Assembly (NCBI GenBank): GCA_963971425.1
Contig: OZ020524.1
Location: 14,635,845 to 14,699,844, forward strand
DNA from: Bryoerythrophyllum caledonicum
Lineage: Eukaryota; Streptophyta; Bryopsida; Pottiales; Pottiaceae
Direction: 5' to 3'
DNA length: 64,000 bases
Each line of letters opens with the position of its first letter. Position 1 is the stretch's first letter. The notes below the pieces were generated by a model. It saw nothing but the letters and a program-made list of their open reading frames with translations, was not told the origin of the DNA and did no database searches. The translations under genes and the position numbers were made by a program. Positions 47,044 to 59,120 of the stretch are shown here, piece by piece.

Positions 47044-47056
47044 TTCTTCTTCTTCT
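47044..47056 (+). repeat. (TTC)n tail of the LINE
   Basis: Four TTC units form the 3' end in place of a poly(A) tail, and unit sequence resumes at 47057. Short 3' microsatellite tails are typical of several LINE clades. Confidence 0.7.
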
Positions 47057-47464
47057 GGGTATCATCTATGTATTGTAAGGGTATGGCCTTCCATTAATCC
47101 TTTTAATTTTGAAATTATTGGGAGAGTTCCATTCTCAATGAAATAAATACAAATACGACCAATGAGTAATTCAAACCTGTTTCGTTACCCTAACCTAAAT
47201 ACCAAACTCATAAGTGCCCCTTTCATTTTGAAGAAAAATTGTTGCTCTAAGACCATCAAGTTGTCAACAATTCAGACTTTAATATGTCCAAATATTGTAG
47301 AATTTTACATGATTTTTTACATATGTCAAGATAGACTAAATATAACCTACGGCCATAGGCGTTGCTTTCAAATTTTGTAAAAAAATTGTGGAAAAAAAAA
47401 CAATAAAATTCAGTGCTCACCGCTCGCCGCTCGCCGCTCACGGCTCACAAGATAGCAATCCTGC
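47057..47464. mobile_element. MULE right-end fragment beyond the LINE
   Basis: The rightmost 408 bp of the MULE follows directly on the LINE tail, starting inside the subterminal GGTATCA repeats and ending at the 7-bp-repeat terminus and the ATGGATAACCA target copy. Confidence 0.8.
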
Positions 47465-48003
47465 ATGGATAACCAACTCTGGGAGGGTACCCAATGCTGA
47501 TCGGCCTTGTTCAACTTTTGAGGTGATGCCACCAATGAAAGGTCAATTGAGGTGGAGCAACCCAAAATTGCATACATCGTGACCCGATGCCAATAATAAG
47601 TGGTGTTCTCAAATTTTGAGTTATTGGTTTTGGGATCACTTCATGCACCATTTCATGCATGTGCCATTTTCATGCACCCTGACATGCACACTCTAGATCG
47701 GAATTGGGTGGCCCATCGGAATTGGGTGCCTCTACCTTAATCTTAAACCAAGAGAAGTCAAAGTCTGCTGATCTACTCAACGCATGGAAGAAAATGAACT
47801 AGTTGATGGACTTCAAATAATATAATCTTTCAATCCGTGCGGTCAAATTTTATGAAATTTCGTGAGAATATTACTTAATAAGTCTTAATTGAAATCCTAC
47901 AATAAAAACTAGAAATGAATTTTTTTTGTTTCCTTCTTCATTTATTCCACTAGAATGCAACAATTTGGAAGTGTTTTTGGTGTGAAACAGATATGGTACC
48001 TTA

Positions 48004-48485
48004 GAGCATCTGCACGCCGCTATAGCATCCCGCAAGATGGGGTGGAATTGCTGTGGCGAGGTGGAGGGGAACCCCCACGGCATGCCCAAGAACGGGGGAG
48101 CGGGGCGGGGTTTCCCCGGGATAGGGCCTCGTCGACAGGGAACTGCGGCAGTTCCCCGGGGCCCCGTTTTAATGCCGGCAGCTGGCCACCCACTCACAGC
48201 ATGCCACGTGGCATGCCGTGAGTGGCCCGGTCTTTTTTTAAAATTTTTAAATTTAATTTTTTTTGAAAACCAAAAAAAGACACTGGAAAAAAATTTAAAA
48301 ATTTAAAAATAAAATAAGATTGAGTTTTATTTTAAAAATCTTTTTAAATTTTAAAAAAAAGAATTGGTGCTCGCCGCACCCTGGCCGCGGGTGCGGGGAG
48401 GGGAGGATAACTCCTCCCCTGTCCTCCTCCCATGGGGTAATCTCCACCTGGCGTGGGAGTTTCCCGGCCAGGGGTGGAGATGCTC
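48004..48485. mobile_element. Harbinger/Tourist-type MITE (right of LINE)
   Basis: Third copy, with private substitutions near 48023 and 48420 relative to the other two. Confidence 0.8.
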
Positions 48486-49463
48486 TTAGGGGTTAATCTG
48501 GAACTCAAGGCCCTAAAAATTGCAGTTTTTACAGAATGCACATGATTTGCACCAGAGTTGACAATCGGGTACAGCGCCTTAAAATAGACAAGTAAATAGT
48601 CAGACTCTGAAAAGTTGGGTTGACTAGAGTGCTGATCTGACATGGAATGCCACTCCGGATGGATATGCGGAAAATCGAGGCCGCATCTGGCTGCCATCAC
48701 TGTCCGTTGCAGTGTCTTTTATCGACCAAAAGCCACATGAGCTTCAATAATGCTACTTACTGTTGCAAAAAGCTTTCTAGCAATCCAGGATCTACAATAC
48801 TTAGGGTCTATTAATGATGTCGTCATAATGATACGCACATTAAACTCTATGGTTGGTACTGTAAATTTGTAATGGGCAGGTTTACTTCAGTTCAAGGACA
48901 GGACAAGTCTGGAAAGAACATCATCCAAGTTTATCTGTCGGTACTAAATCTAGAACCATCATATGCAATGTCTACTGCAAAGCTAGTGCTCGTGTGCTTT
49001 GGAAAATCGAGACCTAAAAGTCAAACGTGATGAGTTGCTTCGGAATATGAAGCCTCCAGCTGACAGTAGGCCGATCTTCCATCTCGCCACAGTGAATTTG
49101 TCTCAACCGTCGATAGAAGGTTACACAGGCCCTGATTGGACTAATCTGTACGTTACCTGATCCCGCTCCGAAACCCTGGGTTGACCCCAGTGGTGAATGG
49201 AATGGTCGCTCATACATGCAGAAATTCGGACTTCCGTTGAAGAAATGGCAACCCGAAACGTAAATATCATGACTATTATTTTAGCCTCGGAAAAGGTCAA
49301 CGGTGGCTCCTGATAAGCGTGAGTGTGGACCAGTAACAACACGATCACTGATCTATTTAACGTCGACCCCGGTTCATTGCATTCTCATCTCTGCAGCTCT
49401 GCAGCTCAGCAGCATTCCTGCCTCTCCATCTTCACCGGTTACCTGCGTTCCGAACCAGTAGCG

Positions 49464-50642
49464 ATGGCGAGCTCGCGACGTGTGATGCTCATGGTGGTAG
49501 CCACTTTGGTGGTGCTCTTCGTCGGTAATGTCCCATCTCTAGTCACCAGCTCAACTTGCTCCATTTCTTAGATGTAGTGATATATTGTTCGGAAGCGTCG
49601 AAGAAACTAGAGATCAACGAGGATTGAATTATGATATACAGTTGATGTTCGCGAGCATGTCTGCATGATTGGGTGCATACTGAAGTGATCACGTGACTAG
49701 TCTGTTGTTGAGACCCTAATGTTTGCTGGTCTCATGGTTTTAGGGAACGCCGATGCGTGGGGATGCCCGTCCGGGTACAAGAACTGCGACCCTCACAAGG
49801 AAGGCTGCGAGACCTGCGTCCTGTACGACGTCAAGAACTGCGGCGACTGCGGCAACGTGTGCAAGGTGGAGTGGAAGGGTGGCGAGGTGACGTGCAAGGA
49901 TGGCCAGTGCAAGCAGCAGTGCAAGTACGGTTTCGAGTACGACTATGCGAAGAAATGCTGCGTCCCAAAGTGCAAAGCCGACACCAAGACCGACGTGAAC
50001 AACTGCGGCAAGTGCGGCAACGTGTGCAAGGTGGAGTGGAAGGGTGGCGAGGTGACTTGCAAGGATGGCCAGTGCAAGCAGCAGTGCAAGTACGGTTTCG
50101 AGTACGACTGGAATAAGAAATGCTGCGTCCCCAAGTGCAAAGCCGACACCAAGACCGACGTGAACAACTGCGGCAAGTGCGGCAACGTGTGCAAGGTGGA
50201 GTGGAAGGGTGGCGAGGTGACTTGCAAGGATGGCCAGTGCAAGCAGCAGTGCAAGTACGGTTTCGAGTACGACTGGAATAAGAAATGCTGCGTCCCCAAG
50301 TGCAAAGCCGACACCAAGACCGACGTGAACAACTGCGGCAAGTGCGGCAACGTGTGCAAGGTGGAGTGGAAGGGTGGCGAGGTGACTTGCAAGGATGGCC
50401 AGTGCAAGCAGCAGTGCAAGTACGGTTTCGAGTACGACTGGAATAAGAAATGCTGCGTCCCCAAGTGCAAAGCCGACACCAAGACCGACGTGAACAACTG
50501 CGGCAAGTGCGGCAACGTGTGCAAGGTGGAGTGGAAGGGTGGCGAGGTGACGTGCAAGGATGGCCAGTGCAAGCAGCAGTGCAAGTACGGTTTCGAGTAC
50601 GACTGGAAGAAGAAATGCTGCGTCCCCAAGAAGAGGTACTGA
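49464..50642 (+). CDS. Secreted cysteine-rich tandem-repeat protein, 5 repeats (right of LINE)
   Basis: Exons are 49464-49524 and 49744-50642, about 319 residues. Signal peptide and cap are as in the other copies. There are five 55-residue repeats, and the first has DYAKK where the others have DWAKK. Intron, TATA-like box and 3' UTR are retained, so it is potentially expressed. Confidence 0.85.
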
Positions 50643-51837
50643 AGATCAGAGATCTAACTGCCTGATGAAATCTTGTCATCTGTCCCTCGTGAGTTGTTCC
50701 TACCAGTAATGTTTACTTCGTTGTGGAGCTTGGTTCTGGCGGTCACGCCCAAGTTCGAAAATAGCAGAGCTTCTGATCTTGTTCTGGGAACATCTTGTTT
50801 CCACCTCTTCTGCTCAGTGCTCTTGTTCTGGGAACATCTCGTTTCCACCTCTTCTGCTCTTGTTCTGGAAACATCTTGTTTCCACCTTCTGTAGATTATA
50901 CCACAACAGTGGCGATTGGATGGTCGGAGATGTTTTCATGTGGTAAACACCTAATGGTTTTCTAGAGAGGACCCTGGGTAAATCACATGGCTTTGTATCT
51001 GGAATTGCAAATAAAGAGCGGTGGTGTGTAATTCGTTGTTTAAGTGCTACATTTGTCAATGTATGATTCCTTCCTTTCATTCTGATCACGTTTTCATTTC
51101 AAGAGAATTCATTACCTATGTCACCTTCTTAAATCACTCATCAGATTGTGTTTTTCTGGATTTATTGATTTTTATGTCCCACATGATGTTTGTTTGGATG
51201 GGTATTATATCCTTTGTAGAAGGTGTCACATCCTCACATTGATTTCCTATCAGAGTATTCGTAAGATGGTATTCGTGAGATGGGAAAACGTCATGACTGT
51301 GCCAACTTCGAGCCTGTTTGTACCCTGTTCATAAACAAGTTGGCTGGTTGAAAAGTTGGATCGCTTCTTGTGTATGTTTTGGTATTTGTTGAACTCTTGG
51401 GGCAAACCATGCGTTACTTCAGGGCCAAGTTGAACAGTAACTTATGGAGTTTTGTGGTCACCCTCTCATGGCTTGCGTACTGAAATGCGAAGCCACAGCC
51501 ATCAGATGGATATCCTCAGAATATTCAACAGTTGCCATTGCTGAAGTCCAAGCTGTCGTTACCTCAGATAATACTTCGAGGATGGTTGGGTCCCGGCAAA
51601 AGCGATGCCAAAGAGAATGAAATTACAGGTAGACAATTCAGTTGAAAAGAATTTTATTTTATTTTTTTGACACAAGCAAAGGTAACCTTTACTGCTTGTT
51701 GAAAAGAAATTCAGAAGTCCTCTTGAGTGCATAATACCGAAATCTCCCGACAAACTGTTTCCATGCCAGGCTGAGAAGTGTGTGGACCACCGAGTGATGT
51801 TTATAAACTACATAAATAGACAAGAATTCGAAATGGG

Positions 51838-52538
51838 TTACACATAGGGCAGAGGATCTGACGGGAACCGGCCAAGGGGGCTCTTGTTGGTGGACGGCGT
51901 TGGCTCTTGAGGACCACGTCCCTCGGCGAACGACACATTCCGGCTATAGTCCAACGGACCCGAGAAGCGGTCGGCCTTCCGCCGCGGCTTGCCATCTGCA
52001 CCCAACTCACCCGACGGTTCCACTTCCGGCCGCTTGTGCTGCCCTGTAAACTTAATGGGACCTGAAAAGATGGAGCCTCTGGAGGCTATTGAGGGTGATG
52101 GTGCGTTACTTCACTCGGCTCCCCGAATGTGTCACCCGGTTCCCTTCGTCATGCCACCGTTGCGAAGCGCTGAACCTGAATGCTGCCGTGTCGAGGGATG
52201 CACCTGGACCAGGCTCGAAACAGAACTCTCGTGGTAAATCTGGTAGGTGGAGCGCATGATCGTGTGCGGGACGTAGCTTTCAAGTGTGCTCCGGGGCAAA
52301 TAATCTGTCAGCTCGCAAAGCTGGTCGAGTAATACCAGCTATGCAACCAGAGGACTCCAGCAACAAAATAATATATTCACAACCAAGAAATGATCAAGCA
52401 GAGAGAAGATCAGTGAAAGACTTGAACACTTTTGTCCCAGGCTTCCAGCACCGTGACCACCGCGCACTGCAGAAAGGTCTCCATCGATTCCTTGATACTG
52501 ATGTCCACATCATCCGGTACATCACAGAATAATATCCT
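51838..52538 (-). pseudogene. 3' exons of an unrecognised multi-exon gene (second copy)
   Basis: Copy of 20357-21057 with the same three exons and one substitution near 52432. Confidence 0.6.
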
Positions 52539-52670
52539 CTGTGAAAATATAGGCTTGGAACTTTTTTCCAGATAGATCATCGATATGATATCTGTCGATA
52601 TTTCTTAAGGGAAGGGTTTAGTGTTTATCAGATCTTTTCACAAACAAGGCGCTTAGCATTTAACAACAAA

Positions 52671-53168
52671 ATGGCTCATGTGAGGCATTTTTCATCTTAT
52701 GCTGACCAGATGCAACGGGAAGCAGGCCTTCCCGTCTTGAACTATGGTGAAGTCACACCCAGTGAAATCCTAGATCTAATCACCAGGCGCTTTCCATCGA
52801 AGAGTCAGATATTTGGAGAGCAGATCTGTCAAGCATCTGAAGTGCCTTTTTCATATCCCTGCCTGTCCGGGAAACTGAGCTTGAATGACATGCTACATAG
52901 TTGTCTTCAAACTCTAGCCAGACAGTATGGTACGAGAATCTTCTTCTTGACAAGTTACAGGTGCGAGAATGGCAGGGAAGTGGAGACGGGTTTGGATGAT
53001 TCTGGCGACGTGACCAAAACGCTTCAGAGCCTCGCCTTGCAAGGGAGCGTTCACTTTGCGATCACGAAGCTCAGAAAGTCGCAAGTGCCGGAGCAGACAT
53101 TGAGCAGATCGTGTCGATTGGCAGCTCACAGATCTCTGCTGTCAATTCCACTTAGCGAGTCATTGTGA
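52671..53168 (+). CDS. Hypothetical protein, 165 residues (second copy)
   Basis: Copy of 21190-21687 with an I to T change in 'LDLIIRR'; otherwise the same protein. Confidence 0.35.
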   Translation: MAHVRHFSSYADQMQREAGLPVLNYGEVTPSEILDLITRRFPSKSQIFGEQICQASEVPFSYPCLSGKLSLNDMLHSCLQTLARQYGTRIFFLTSYRCENGREVETGLDDSGDVTKTLQSLALQGSVHFAITKLRKSQVPEQTLSRSCRLAAHRSLLSIPLSESL

Positions 53169-55059
53169 GTTGCATGCTGTGATCCCTGTTGCAGCTGCTG
53201 CAACGTAGACAAATGCACTTCGCAGTCTGTCTCCGAGGCTCATTTCTGAACCTATTCTGTAAGCCTTTTCTTTCCAAGGTGGCCGTTTCCTACTGGATCT
53301 TTTGTTCTTTTGTTTCTCCGGTTGATGCCGTCGTGGTTTGTGCAAAAGCACGGCGAGAAGTTCCACCAAACGGTGATCCTGCAATCCGGAATGTCCACGA
53401 TGCCATGCCGGTGCGCCTCACCGTCGTCTACACATCGTCAGGCATTCCAGAGATCAAACTCGGACGAGGATGGCGAGAGTTCGCCATGTAGAAGGGCGGT
53501 ATTTTTATAATAGGTGCGCCAAGTGCGCAAGTTTCCATATATGTGCACGTAAGTCCACTCTTGAAAACAGGAAGGATAAGCTGTAAGTTTACAACTTGCA
53601 GGTGTGGAGTCATAAAAGTCAATTCAAATGAATATCACCCAACAGGTTTTATAGGAACTCAAAAGTCAAACCCTGTCTTAATCGAGCTCAGGGCACGCTA
53701 TTCACTACCGTCTTATCTTTTTTTTCTTTGTGACACAAGCAAAGGAAAACTTTACTGCAATGGAACAAGGACAGGGCGAGCCCCCGCCAGGGCCGGCGAG
53801 GCCAGGCCGAAGCCCGGGCCGGGTCAGAGGTCTACCGTCTTATCTTCGAAATGGGACTTCATTATCGTTTGCTATATTGCGCAAACATAGTTCTAATTAT
53901 AATCTAAATGATATATTTAAAAGATTCGACCAATTCCTGGGGCGCCTATCCGAGTTGGTGATTTAAGTTTACTAGTCACCCACCGATTAGGACCTTGATC
54001 AGTGGTCACGAACCAACTTGTGTATAAGGCAGATGTTTGCCACTACTTCACATTGTCCAGAGTAAGAATTTACGTGACGAAACGGTTAGATACATAATTC
54101 TTTAGTAGGTAATGTGCAAGCAGCCCAGGGTCAAGTAAGAACTAATCTTTGCATTCTAGCTATGGGCTTGGCCTGTTGCTTTCAAACTAGCTTTCAAACT
54201 AGTGGCTGCTTCGGCAACTGACGTGAATAGTTGGCACTTCCTCAACGATGACCAATCAAGAGTCACGAATGAAGGCCTTCTAAGCATCAAAGCAGCCCTT
54301 GGTTACAGGAAATAACGTTGTCCTTCCTACCCAATCGGTTGTCCTGCCACCTCTTCAAGCATGGGATGCTCTACACGAGCGAAAGGCAGTGAAAGTGACG
54401 TGACTGGACTCGTGGTAATAGGATTTTCTCTAGTGATTAATCAACATGCCCACGATCCTGGTTGGAGATAAGTACTAACTCTGGAGGAGCCAGAATAACT
54501 GAGACTTCCTGGTCGAATTGGCTGTCGAGGTCAACGACCTGCACGTAGTCACAGAGCTACTTTTACAAAATCATGTCACTAGATTGTCAACACTGGCCAA
54601 GTCAACGAGTCTCACAATGTTCGGCATGGGTTCCAAGCGACGGCTCGGATTGCAAATTTCTTGTTAGATGGAGGGAGACCTTAAATGGACGGGCGTCGGG
54701 ACTCAAATACCAAAGCAAGTCATACGGAAAATATCACCACCACTTTCATTTGCTGCAGCGCGCTCCTCGAAATTATTGAGTTGATTTCTTGTGAGTCGTA
54801 CACGAGCCAGCGGATGACGCAGATGCTGGGTCTAAATTTAACTTCCATCGCACGGGCACGGGCATGGGCAGCGGACACGGTCCATGGCCACAGTTCTGAA
54901 CCAAACCAACTTCACGTCGTTGACTTAATTGCCGTGACGGTGTGTGAAGATCGGCAGCCACGAGGTGGATGACGTGCTATTTATACTTATAGAAAGTCAA
55001 CGAATTTCGACTATACAACGCCGGGGGGTTCGCTTTGCTTACACGGATGATCTTCATTA

Positions 55060-55276
55060 CACTGATTTTGATGTTTAGTGTCATGGGCAGTAAATGACTT
55101 GTAAATGTTGTAAGTTTTTACTTTTGATATAAATTTTTACAAAGAGCACAACAATCTATACTACTCAAAGAGGGGGATCATAGTGGACATGGTCGGTAAA
55201 AATATTCATCCAGAGTGAAAACTTATAGCATTTACAAGTCATTTGCTGCCCATGACACTAAACATCAAAATCAGTG
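55060..55276. mobile_element. 217-bp MITE (copy a, unit 3)
   Basis: Duplicate of the element at 3726-3942 in unit 3. Confidence 0.75.
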
Positions 55277-55434
55277 TACTACCAAGGGCATCGCTTTTAA
55301 TTCCAAATGTGTCGCATTTCACTGACTGAAAATCTGGAAAAACATCACTTTTTTGTTTCTCTTATGACGAACTTCACTCACCTTTACCTACCCTCAGAAT
55401 AGCAAGTGAAAAACTAATACGTCCGCTAAGTCTA

Positions 55435-55651
55435 CACTGATTTTGATGTTTGGTGTCATGGGCAGTAAATGACTTATAAATGCTATAAGTTTTCACTCTT
55501 AATGAATATTTTCACCAACCATGTCCACTATGATCCCCCTCTTTGAGTAGTGTAGATTGTTGTGCTCTTAGTAAAAAGTTATATAAAAAACTAAAACTTA
55601 CAGCATTTACAAGTGATTTACTGCTCATGACACTAAACATCAAAATCAGTG
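55435..55651. mobile_element. 217-bp MITE (copy b, unit 3)
   Basis: Duplicate of the element at 4101-4317 in unit 3, with a private substitution near 55490. Confidence 0.75.
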
Positions 55652-56111
55652 TAGTGATGTGGGGAGACTTTGAGCGCTGAGAAGCTTATTTCTGCCTTCG
55701 CTTATCTTGTTGTTGTCTTTTGGTGTTCATCATTTCATCCAAACTTTTGTGGGTGATTCTTCATCCATTGAATTACCGAGAATAAGAACTTTTCTCTTCC
55801 CTGATAATAGGATTGAGAAGAGGGTTCATGTCTGCCATCCAAACATCATGATGGGCTGACATTTCAGAGGCGGATGCACCACTTGAGTCTTTCTATGACC
55901 ACATTAAGGTAGAGGCACCCAATTCCGATCACTTAAGCCAGTTGGGGACTCAAATGACATTGTATGTTAAACATTTATGTAGGAAGATGCAGAATTAGGA
56001 ATGAAACTCAACAAATATTCTTTCAAACATAATCCCAAAGATTTGGAATTGATATAGAATTTAAAAGCCGAGTGAGTGAGTAAACAAGAGAAGACATGCC
56101 ATGGATAACCA

Positions 56112-59100
56112 GCGACGCTATCTTGTGAGCGGCGAGCGGTGAGCATACAAAACTCTAAAAATTGGAAATAAATCACAGTTTTTTTTTAAAATGTGAAATT
56201 GTCGGCAATTTGGGCAAAACTATGAATTTTGGAGCATTTTCCTTTTCTAATTGCTAAATTAAGGAAATAGCCTATAACCGTGGTCACTTGTGGAACAATT
56301 TTTTTGGACTATTGGGCCTTCTTCTCTTCTCGTGCTTTGGTTATAACGTACATCTAATATCTTTAAATTTAGAATGATCACATTCAAATCTTGTACATCA
56401 GGTTTAAACTTTTTGTTTGGACACGACAAAATATATTATTTATAAATATCCACTAATTTGGACACAAGGTATACTGCAGGGTATCACATAGGTATCAAAA
56501 GGATATTGCCTAGGTTTATAACGGGTATCACATAGGCATTACTTGGCTATCATCCATGTGGCATGTATTACAAGGTCATCACATGGGCAGTAAATGGGAT
56601 CACTTACATAAATCCAAAGGGATTTTTGGAAAAGGTTGATAGCCTCCACTTTGAATTCTACTAGTACAACACTCCATTGCGTACGGTAGTATATGTGAAG
56701 TACGCCAATTAACAAATCATAACAAACTCAATAAGTACATGAACTAAATTCACATCCACGTCTACGACTCTGCAACTCTACATCTTAGCAATCTAAGATC
56801 GTAGATCTTTTTGAGAAATACGACATCATTGCCTTTTTCACTCTTGTTTGGCAATGTTCCCAAGCTCTAGAATTTGCATGACTTCGTTGAAGCTGTAGCT
56901 TGGAGCATGTATGAATAAGTCCTCTTTGTAATCCATTTTACAAAGGTAACGTAAGATATAATAGACATGCTTGCAATACTTCCATTGTCCCTTCTTTCCC
57001 AACGCCTCCGATTGCATCTTCAAAAAATCAGGGCATGAACACCCCCGAAGGTCCGTGAAGGTGATGCAATATGACTTGTTCTTTCATGTATGAAGAGTGA
57101 TAACGCATCCATATCCGGGATACGGTATGACATAGAGGTTGGAGACGTAACAATTATTCATAAGAGTGGCGCTTGACCACTTGTTGCGTTGCTCAGTCGT
57201 TGGAACATCTATTGTTCTACAAATCGCATAGCCATTTCGAAAGGTGTGGTAAGAATTCAGGTTCACTGGAACAAGGAAGTGTGACCGCGGAAGGGGCATG
57301 TCCATAGACACTTGGAATTGTCTTCGTGGTAAAAGAACTCCATGCTGCTGCAACTGGAAACTAATTCTTCCAATGCTAGTACCTCTTGCACTATTAAATT
57401 AGTGCCAAATTTCACAGGCCACGTCATTGGAATTGCTGGCCAATCAGCCACAAATGGTTTTTTCGACCCCTTCACACAACGACTAATGTCATTGGAACAA
57501 AACAAGAATTTAGCTGAGACATGCTGTGGTGATCTGTAATCTTTCTTCATACCGGCATATGTGGGGGCTAGAGTCCCATGACTGCCATGCCCAACCTTAG
57601 TATTATACTCTTAACTAGTGTGAGCTTGCAAGGCTTGGCATTTTTTAGCAGACTTTTTGAGAGGCGGGCTATGTGCCACTTCGATGGATCACAATCTGAT
57701 TCCAAAACGGATGTTGTATGCTCGACTCCAAAGTCTTGTCTGGTGAAGGCTTCTTCAATACGCGCTCGAGTCACCCTTCGGCCATCACGACGGATAGAGT
57801 AATTTACCGTATCAGATCTGTGGTAATCATGGGCAGACCCAGGTGGCATGTCAAGCTTGCGCTTGGTGGACCCAAAAATTTCTGCTCCTTCTAAGCCGTC
57901 CGTCTTGGTTAGTAGATCCTCAGCCCTAGGAAAGTTCCTAACAGCCTCAGCAATGAGTTTAGGGTCACTTGAACATTACGCAGATCGCAAACAAAGCGTA
58001 CCTTTGTCCGGACCTTTTCCAAACGTGCCACCCTTCAACCGTGTCTGATTCATGGTGATCTGCATGAAAGCACGGATGAGGTCGTCCACGGTTGCCGCGT
58101 ACAAACATGTCATTGTATTTTTAGATTGTTGCAGCCACCGGTTGTAGACTGTTTCTGCAAGGTTGCAGGAAGGCATGTCGGCTCTCTCGTCAAGCGTGAG
58201 ATCCTGAGAAGGTACAATAAATGTCATAAAAATGATCAGAAGTCTCTCTTATATTGAACATGGGAGTTTTTTAAAGTAATGGATGATGAGGGCTTACAAG
58301 TTGCACAACAGCGTCCCATTGTCGATATTGGAAGTGTCAGAATGCCATCCAATCCTCTGGAGCACAACGGCCAATTTCGGTTGTGGCACAGGAAGACATC
58401 CACCATGCACGAATTACGTTGTATTGCGCTTCAGCCTCCTCTTGAGTCTTTGCGTTCTTCTAGATTTTGCAAAGGGCGATGTGTTGCTCTCTGAAGCTGG
58501 GTAGAATGCTTCTAGTAGTGGCTCCTTGAAGACATTTGGTCCAATGAAATAAGCAAGTCCGTTCTTTGTTATCCATAGGCTTCTCCTTGTCGCCGGAGGC
58601 ATAAACTCGCCGGACGGCGTGCCAATTCGCTCCAGAGCTATCTACTATAAAGCCTTTGAAGTTTGTCTCCTGTAGGCCGTGGTTCTTGATTGTGCCATTC
58701 AAATTCTCCTAGGACAGTTGTTGGGCTTTAGCGTCCTCCGATTGCATGATGCACATGGCGATTGTCATGACTCTACAATACTTACTATCATACACATGGC
58801 ATGCCATGGTAGTCCAATCCTTCACTCGCTTTACATGATCAAACATCAACCAACAATCTTGGAGATCCCCCCGGCTTGCATACGCTTTACAAGGTCGATA
58901 CCACTACCTAGACGATCAATAGACATCTTAAAAACAAAAACTTTACCTTCAGATTGACCCGGAAACTTGTTTTCGTGGATAAACTCAAACTTGGACGATT
59001 CTTTCAGATCCATGATGTCCAATTGCCTTCATTGACTTTCTCCGTATTTTAATTAATGCGTGCAGATATAATGTTGATTGTGGAAATCCTCTAGGTCGTG

Positions 59101-59120
59101 GAGACAAGGTCAGTTCGAGG
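56112..59120. mobile_element. MULE left part, unit 3, truncated
   Basis: Begins after ATGGATAACCA (56101-56111). The terminal 7-bp repeat run is 14 bp shorter than in units 1 and 2. It contains the transposase pseudogene and stops at 59120 at the junction with copia sequence. Confidence 0.8.
56838..59015 (-). pseudogene. MULE transposase pseudogene (unit 3)
   Basis: Third copy of the gene at 5518-7695. The first-exon half (58279-59015) has about ten extra substitutions, some changing residues (for example H to Q in 'HETNFKGF'), while the stop in 'CTCCTAGG' is shared. Confidence 0.8.

Larger units (their letters stand above)
38664..47056 (+). mobile_element. Dual-endonuclease non-LTR retrotransposon (LINE), 8.4 kb
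   Basis: The boundaries come from loss of identity with unit 1 at 19617/19618 on the left and regained identity at 15741 on the right. Layout: an AT-rich low-complexity 5' part; a duplicated 2A-type segment; APE endonuclease; reverse transcriptase; RNase H; an in-frame TAG; CCHC knuckle; restriction-like endonuclease; a 250-bp 3' UTR; a terminal hairpin; and a (TTC)n tail. Domains suggest relation to Dualen/RandI, the clade known to combine APE and restriction-like endonucleases; this placement is inferred. The plus strand is strikingly poor in G, unlike the surroundings. It occurs once in the window. Confidence 0.85.
47057..51098. repeat. Right copy of the duplicated segment flanking the LINE
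   Basis: Starts exactly where the LINE tail ends and repeats unit 1 positions 15741-19617, with the 5-repeat cysteine-rich gene. It then continues into the rest of the unit. It carries private substitutions (48023, 48420, the DYAKK codon) not seen in the left copy. Confidence 0.85.
21768..53248. repeat. Segmental array unit 2, enlarged by a LINE and a flanking duplication
   Basis: This is the second copy of the unit. Its 31.5-kb length is explained by the 8.39-kb LINE at 38664-47056 plus a second copy of about 3.9 kb of unit sequence on the far side of the LINE, minus the 644-bp array difference. Genes downstream of the LINE (cysteine-rich gene, minus-strand remnant, 165-residue ORF) are at an offset of 31481 from unit 1. 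Confidence 0.9.
53249..59120. repeat. Segmental array unit 3, truncated
   Basis: This third copy matches 1915 to about 7800 and stops inside the MULE, where copia-derived sequence begins. The last 840 bp (58279-59120) carry clearly more substitutions against units 1 and 2 than the 5 kb before them. Confidence 0.9.
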
